8,019 nt of DNA from Acinetobacter sp. (GTDB taxonomy: Bacteria; Pseudomonadota; Gammaproteobacteria; Pseudomonadales; Moraxellaceae), in assembly GCA_030152675.1 (NCBI GenBank), contig JASLIY010000022.1:1-8019 (forward strand), written 5' to 3'. This document shows positions 5,780 through 8,019 of the stretch, in pieces. Both the position numbers and the translations under genes were made by a program. Under the pieces are notes generated by a model, which had not been told where the DNA came from, did no database searches, and saw nothing but the letters and a program-made list of their open reading frames with translations. Each line of letters begins with the position of its first letter. Position 1 is the first letter of the stretch.

Positions 5780-8019
5780 GTGATGATGAAGAAAGATCAG
5801 CCCTATATTGGTTCAAGTACTGTGTAGTTTCAAGTGCGCTCAAGGGTTTAGAAAAATAAAAACCTTGTAATACATCACATCCTTGTTGTTGTAGATATTC
5901 CACTTGTGCACGTGTTTCAACCCCTTCTGCAATCAATAACATGCCCATGGCTTTGCCCATGGCGATAATCGCATCAACGATTGCGGCATCTTTGTGGTGG
6001 CCGATCTTGGAGATAAAGGCCTTGTCAATTTTAAGCGTGCCAATCGGGAATTTACTCAGATACGCCAAAGAGGAATAGCCAGTACCAAAGTCATCCAAGG
6101 AGATTGAGATATTGCGTTGCTTGACTTGGCTCAGCAGGTCAATCACATGTTCACTATAGTCGAGTAATGACCCTTCAGTCAGTTCTAGTTCGAGTTGTGC
6201 GCCAGAGACTTGATATTTTTGCATCGCTGCATCTAAGTCAGTAAGCAATTGACCGCGATGAATTTGCTGCGCCACGATATTGACCGAGACGCGAATGTTT
6301 TTAAACCCCAGCTCACGCCAGACCTGAATTTGTCGACAGCTTTCAAGCAGCACGAACTGGCCAATCTCGGAGATCAAACTGGTTTCTTCGGCCAAGGGGA
6401 TAAAGCGTTCAGGTGAAATCAAGCCACGGGTTGGATGTTGCCAGCGTACCAAGGCTTCAAAGCCAATAATATTCAAGCTGGTACTGCAAATTTGCGGTTG
6501 ATAATACACCAGCAGTTGTTGCTTTTTCAGCGCATGCTGCAAATCACGTTTCAGCAAGACACTATCGTCAAACAGTGGGCTGGTATCGGTATTATAAAAA
6601 CGAATGGTGTTGCCGCCCAAACCTTTGGCATCCGCCAGTGCCATGTCGGCATGACTCATCAGACTGTCAATTTGTCGACCATGTTCAGGGTAGATGGCGA
6701 TACCGATCGAGATTGAGATCCCTTGATCCTGTCCATCAATATTAAAGGGTTGTGCAAAGGCTTCTAAGATGGCGCGGGCTTTGTGGTGAATCGAAAAATT
6801 ATGGTTATTGAGATTATAAATGACGGCGAAATCATCATTATTTAAATAAGCAACCAATTGCGCATTTTGACAACAGCTACGTAAGCGGTGTGCGACCTGT
6901 CTTAACAGTTCATCGCCAGCATGATTATTTAAAAATTCATTAAACAGTCTAAAGCGATCGATATTGAGGCGAATAATCGCAAAATGTTTGAGCTGCGGGT
7001 GATTATTAATATATTGGTGTAGCTTTAAATTAAAATAAAAACGATTGGGAAGATCCGTGAGTAAGTCGTAATTCTCGAGATAGTTGAGTCGTTGTTCTTG
7101 TTTCTTACGTTCAGTGAGATCTGTGGTAATTCCTACATAGCTGACAATATTGTGTTTATCATCGCGAATCGCATTGATATGTAGCCATAAACTTAATTTC
7201 TTCCCACTGATAAATTCTTCTTGTATTTCGGAGTCATATTCACCAGTGAGTTTTAATTGTTGTGAGATGACATGATGCAATTGTTGCACTTCGGCAGCGT
7301 GATTAATGGTGATGTCGAATAAATGCTTGCCGATCAATTCCTCACGCTGAAAGCCAATCAGTTCTGCATAATAGGGGTTGACGTCGATATAACAGAGTTG
7401 ACTGTCGAGCACGAAGATCCCTTCTGCGACTTGATCAAAGACATTGGCGGCGAGCTTGAGTTGTTCCTGATCTTTCTTTTCTTTGTTGATATCACGGAAG
7501 ATGCCCACCATCCGCAGCGGTTTACGGGTCTTGGGATCTCGGGAAACGATTTTGCCAATATCCTGAATCCAATACCATTCGCCACGTCTTCTGATCCGAT
7601 AATTCACCGCAAAGCGATCCGTATGACCACGTAAATGTTGACGTAATTGAAACCGATAGTTTTCAAGATCATCGGGATGAACTAAATTTTCAAGTCGTAG
7701 TGAATGATCGCTGAAGTAATCAAAGTCTAAATCGTGTTTGGCGGTTGAAATCTCGAGGCTGCGTCGTTCTATATTCCACAGCCAAGAACTGATGCCCGCA
7801 GTTTCATGAGCAAAGGTGAGGTTGGCTTGATGATTTTCTAAACGGTCGTTGATTTGCTCAATTTCAGAGACACGCTCTCGGACTTTCTGCTCGAGGTATT
7901 CATTGTTGAGTAATAGTTGTTGTCTAATTTCTAAAGATTTTTCGGCTTGTTCTTTGAGTTTACGTTCTAAGAGATTGGAGCTTTCGGCATGTGCATAACT
8001 CCGTTGCAACATAAAGCTG
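5775..8019 (-). CDS. PAS-PAS-GGDEF(degenerate)-EAL cyclic-di-GMP phosphodiesterase, N-terminus outside the window
   Basis: Probable sensor protein that hydrolyses cyclic-di-GMP through its EAL domain. The frame stays open to the right edge (747 residues visible), and the ATG at 8010-8012 has no Shine-Dalgarno and falls before a coiled coil, so it is probably internal. Counting from it: heptad-rich signalling helix (about 13-65), a PAS_3-like domain ending RMVGIFRDINKEK (about 67-180), a second PAS domain (187-300), a GGDEF fold starting YDLLTDLPNR (315-324), then EAL (about 485-735). The GGDEF signature is NNDDF (391-395) and the RxxD inhibitory site is absent, so cyclase activity is unlikely. 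The EAL site looks complete: Glu519 in FEALVRW, Asn578, Glu613 in ELTE, Asp640-Asp641 in DDFGTGYSS, Lys661, Glu696 in AEGVET and Gln716. Missing N-terminal parts could be membrane or periplasmic sensing modules; this cannot be seen. maeB follows 129 bases downstream, with no evident functional link. Confidence 0.9.
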   Translation of the reverse strand, partial: SFMLQRSYAHAESSNLLERKLKEQAEKSLEIRQQLLLNNEYLEQKVRERVSEIEQINDRLENHQANLTFAHETAGISSWLWNIERRSLEISTAKHDLDFDYFSDHSLRLENLVHPDDLENYRFQLRQHLRGHTDRFAVNYRIRRRGEWYWIQDIGKIVSRDPKTRKPLRMVGIFRDINKEKKDQEQLKLAANVFDQVAEGIFVLDSQLCYIDVNPYYAELIGFQREELIGKHLFDITINHAAEVQQLHHVISQQLKLTGEYDSEIQEEFISGKKLSLWLHINAIRDDKHNIVSYVGITTDLTERKKQEQRLNYLENYDLLTDLPNRFYFNLKLHQYINNHPQLKHFAIIRLNIDRFRLFNEFLNNHAGDELLRQVAHRLRSCCQNAQLVAYLNNDDFAVIYNLNNHNFSIHHKARAILEAFAQPFNIDGQDQGISISIGIAIYPEHGRQIDSLMSHADMALADAKGLGGNTIRFYNTDTSPLFDDSVLLKRDLQHALKKQQLLVYYQPQICSTSLNIIGFEALVRWQHPTRGLISPERFIPLAEETSLISEIGQFVLLESCRQIQVWRELGFKNIRVSVNIVAQQIHRGQLLTDLDAAMQKYQVSGAQLELELTEGSLLDYSEHVIDLLSQVKQRNISISLDDFGTGYSSLAYLSKFPIGTLKIDKAFISKIGHHKDAAIVDAIIAMGKAMGMLLIAEGVETRAQVEYLQQQGCDVLQGFYFSKPLSALETTQYLNQYRADLSSSSH

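Noticed and set aside
5943..5963. Direct repeat GCCCATGGC
   Set aside because: Two close copies encode Met-Gly-Lys-Ala-Met-Gly within the EAL domain, so the repetition is explained by the protein.
7323..7634. Open + strand frame of 103 codons
   Set aside because: Antisense to the PAS region of the cyclic-di-GMP protein. Its acidic, hydrophobic translation mirrors the coding strand's codon pattern.
8010..8012. ATG as the true start of the EAL-domain gene
   Set aside because: The frame continues to the window edge and the few upstream bases show no ribosome site. A signalling helix normally follows a sensor domain, so the start is probably further upstream.

Overview
The window looks like chromosomal core sequence from a gammaproteobacterium. 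Acinetobacter or a close relative is my best guess. This rests on the character of the proteins (a Cca with an E-x-D active-site pair, a MaeB-type malic enzyme, PAS/GGDEF/EAL signalling) and not on a database search. There is no tRNA, rRNA, insertion sequence, integrase, CRISPR array or other sign of a mobile region. Coding density is very high and the longest stretch without a gene is about 130 bases.

Layout. On the + strand, the 3' part of pdxB (4-phosphoerythronate dehydrogenase, vitamin B6 synthesis) runs in from the left edge and overlaps epmA (EF-P lysyltransferase, also called poxA/genX/yjeA) by four bases. epmA then meets a convergent block, with a GC-rich hairpin between the two stop codons. 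The rest is on the - strand. Read in its own direction it is: a large PAS-PAS-GGDEF-EAL cyclic-di-GMP protein whose N-terminus lies off the right edge, then maeB (malic enzyme fused to a phosphotransacetylase-like domain), then cca (tRNA nucleotidyltransferase with an HD domain).

How the genes relate. They do not form one pathway. pdxB and epmA are probably co-transcribed and translationally coupled. The three - strand genes seem to be separate units: maeB has a candidate extended -10 promoter overlapping a palindrome, and cca has a candidate promoter nested inside the apparent maeB terminator.

Points worth a second look: (1) the maeB terminator's 3' arm is also the Shine-Dalgarno of cca, and a -35/-10 pair inside the hairpin would give cca transcripts that lack the 5' arm; (2) Cca has Glu where the first catalytic Asp normally stands; (3) the cyclic-di-GMP protein has a ruined GGDEF motif (NNDDF) beside an apparently complete EAL site; (4) overlapping inverted repeats sit on the candidate maeB promoter. 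I found no convincing previously undescribed multi-gene system.
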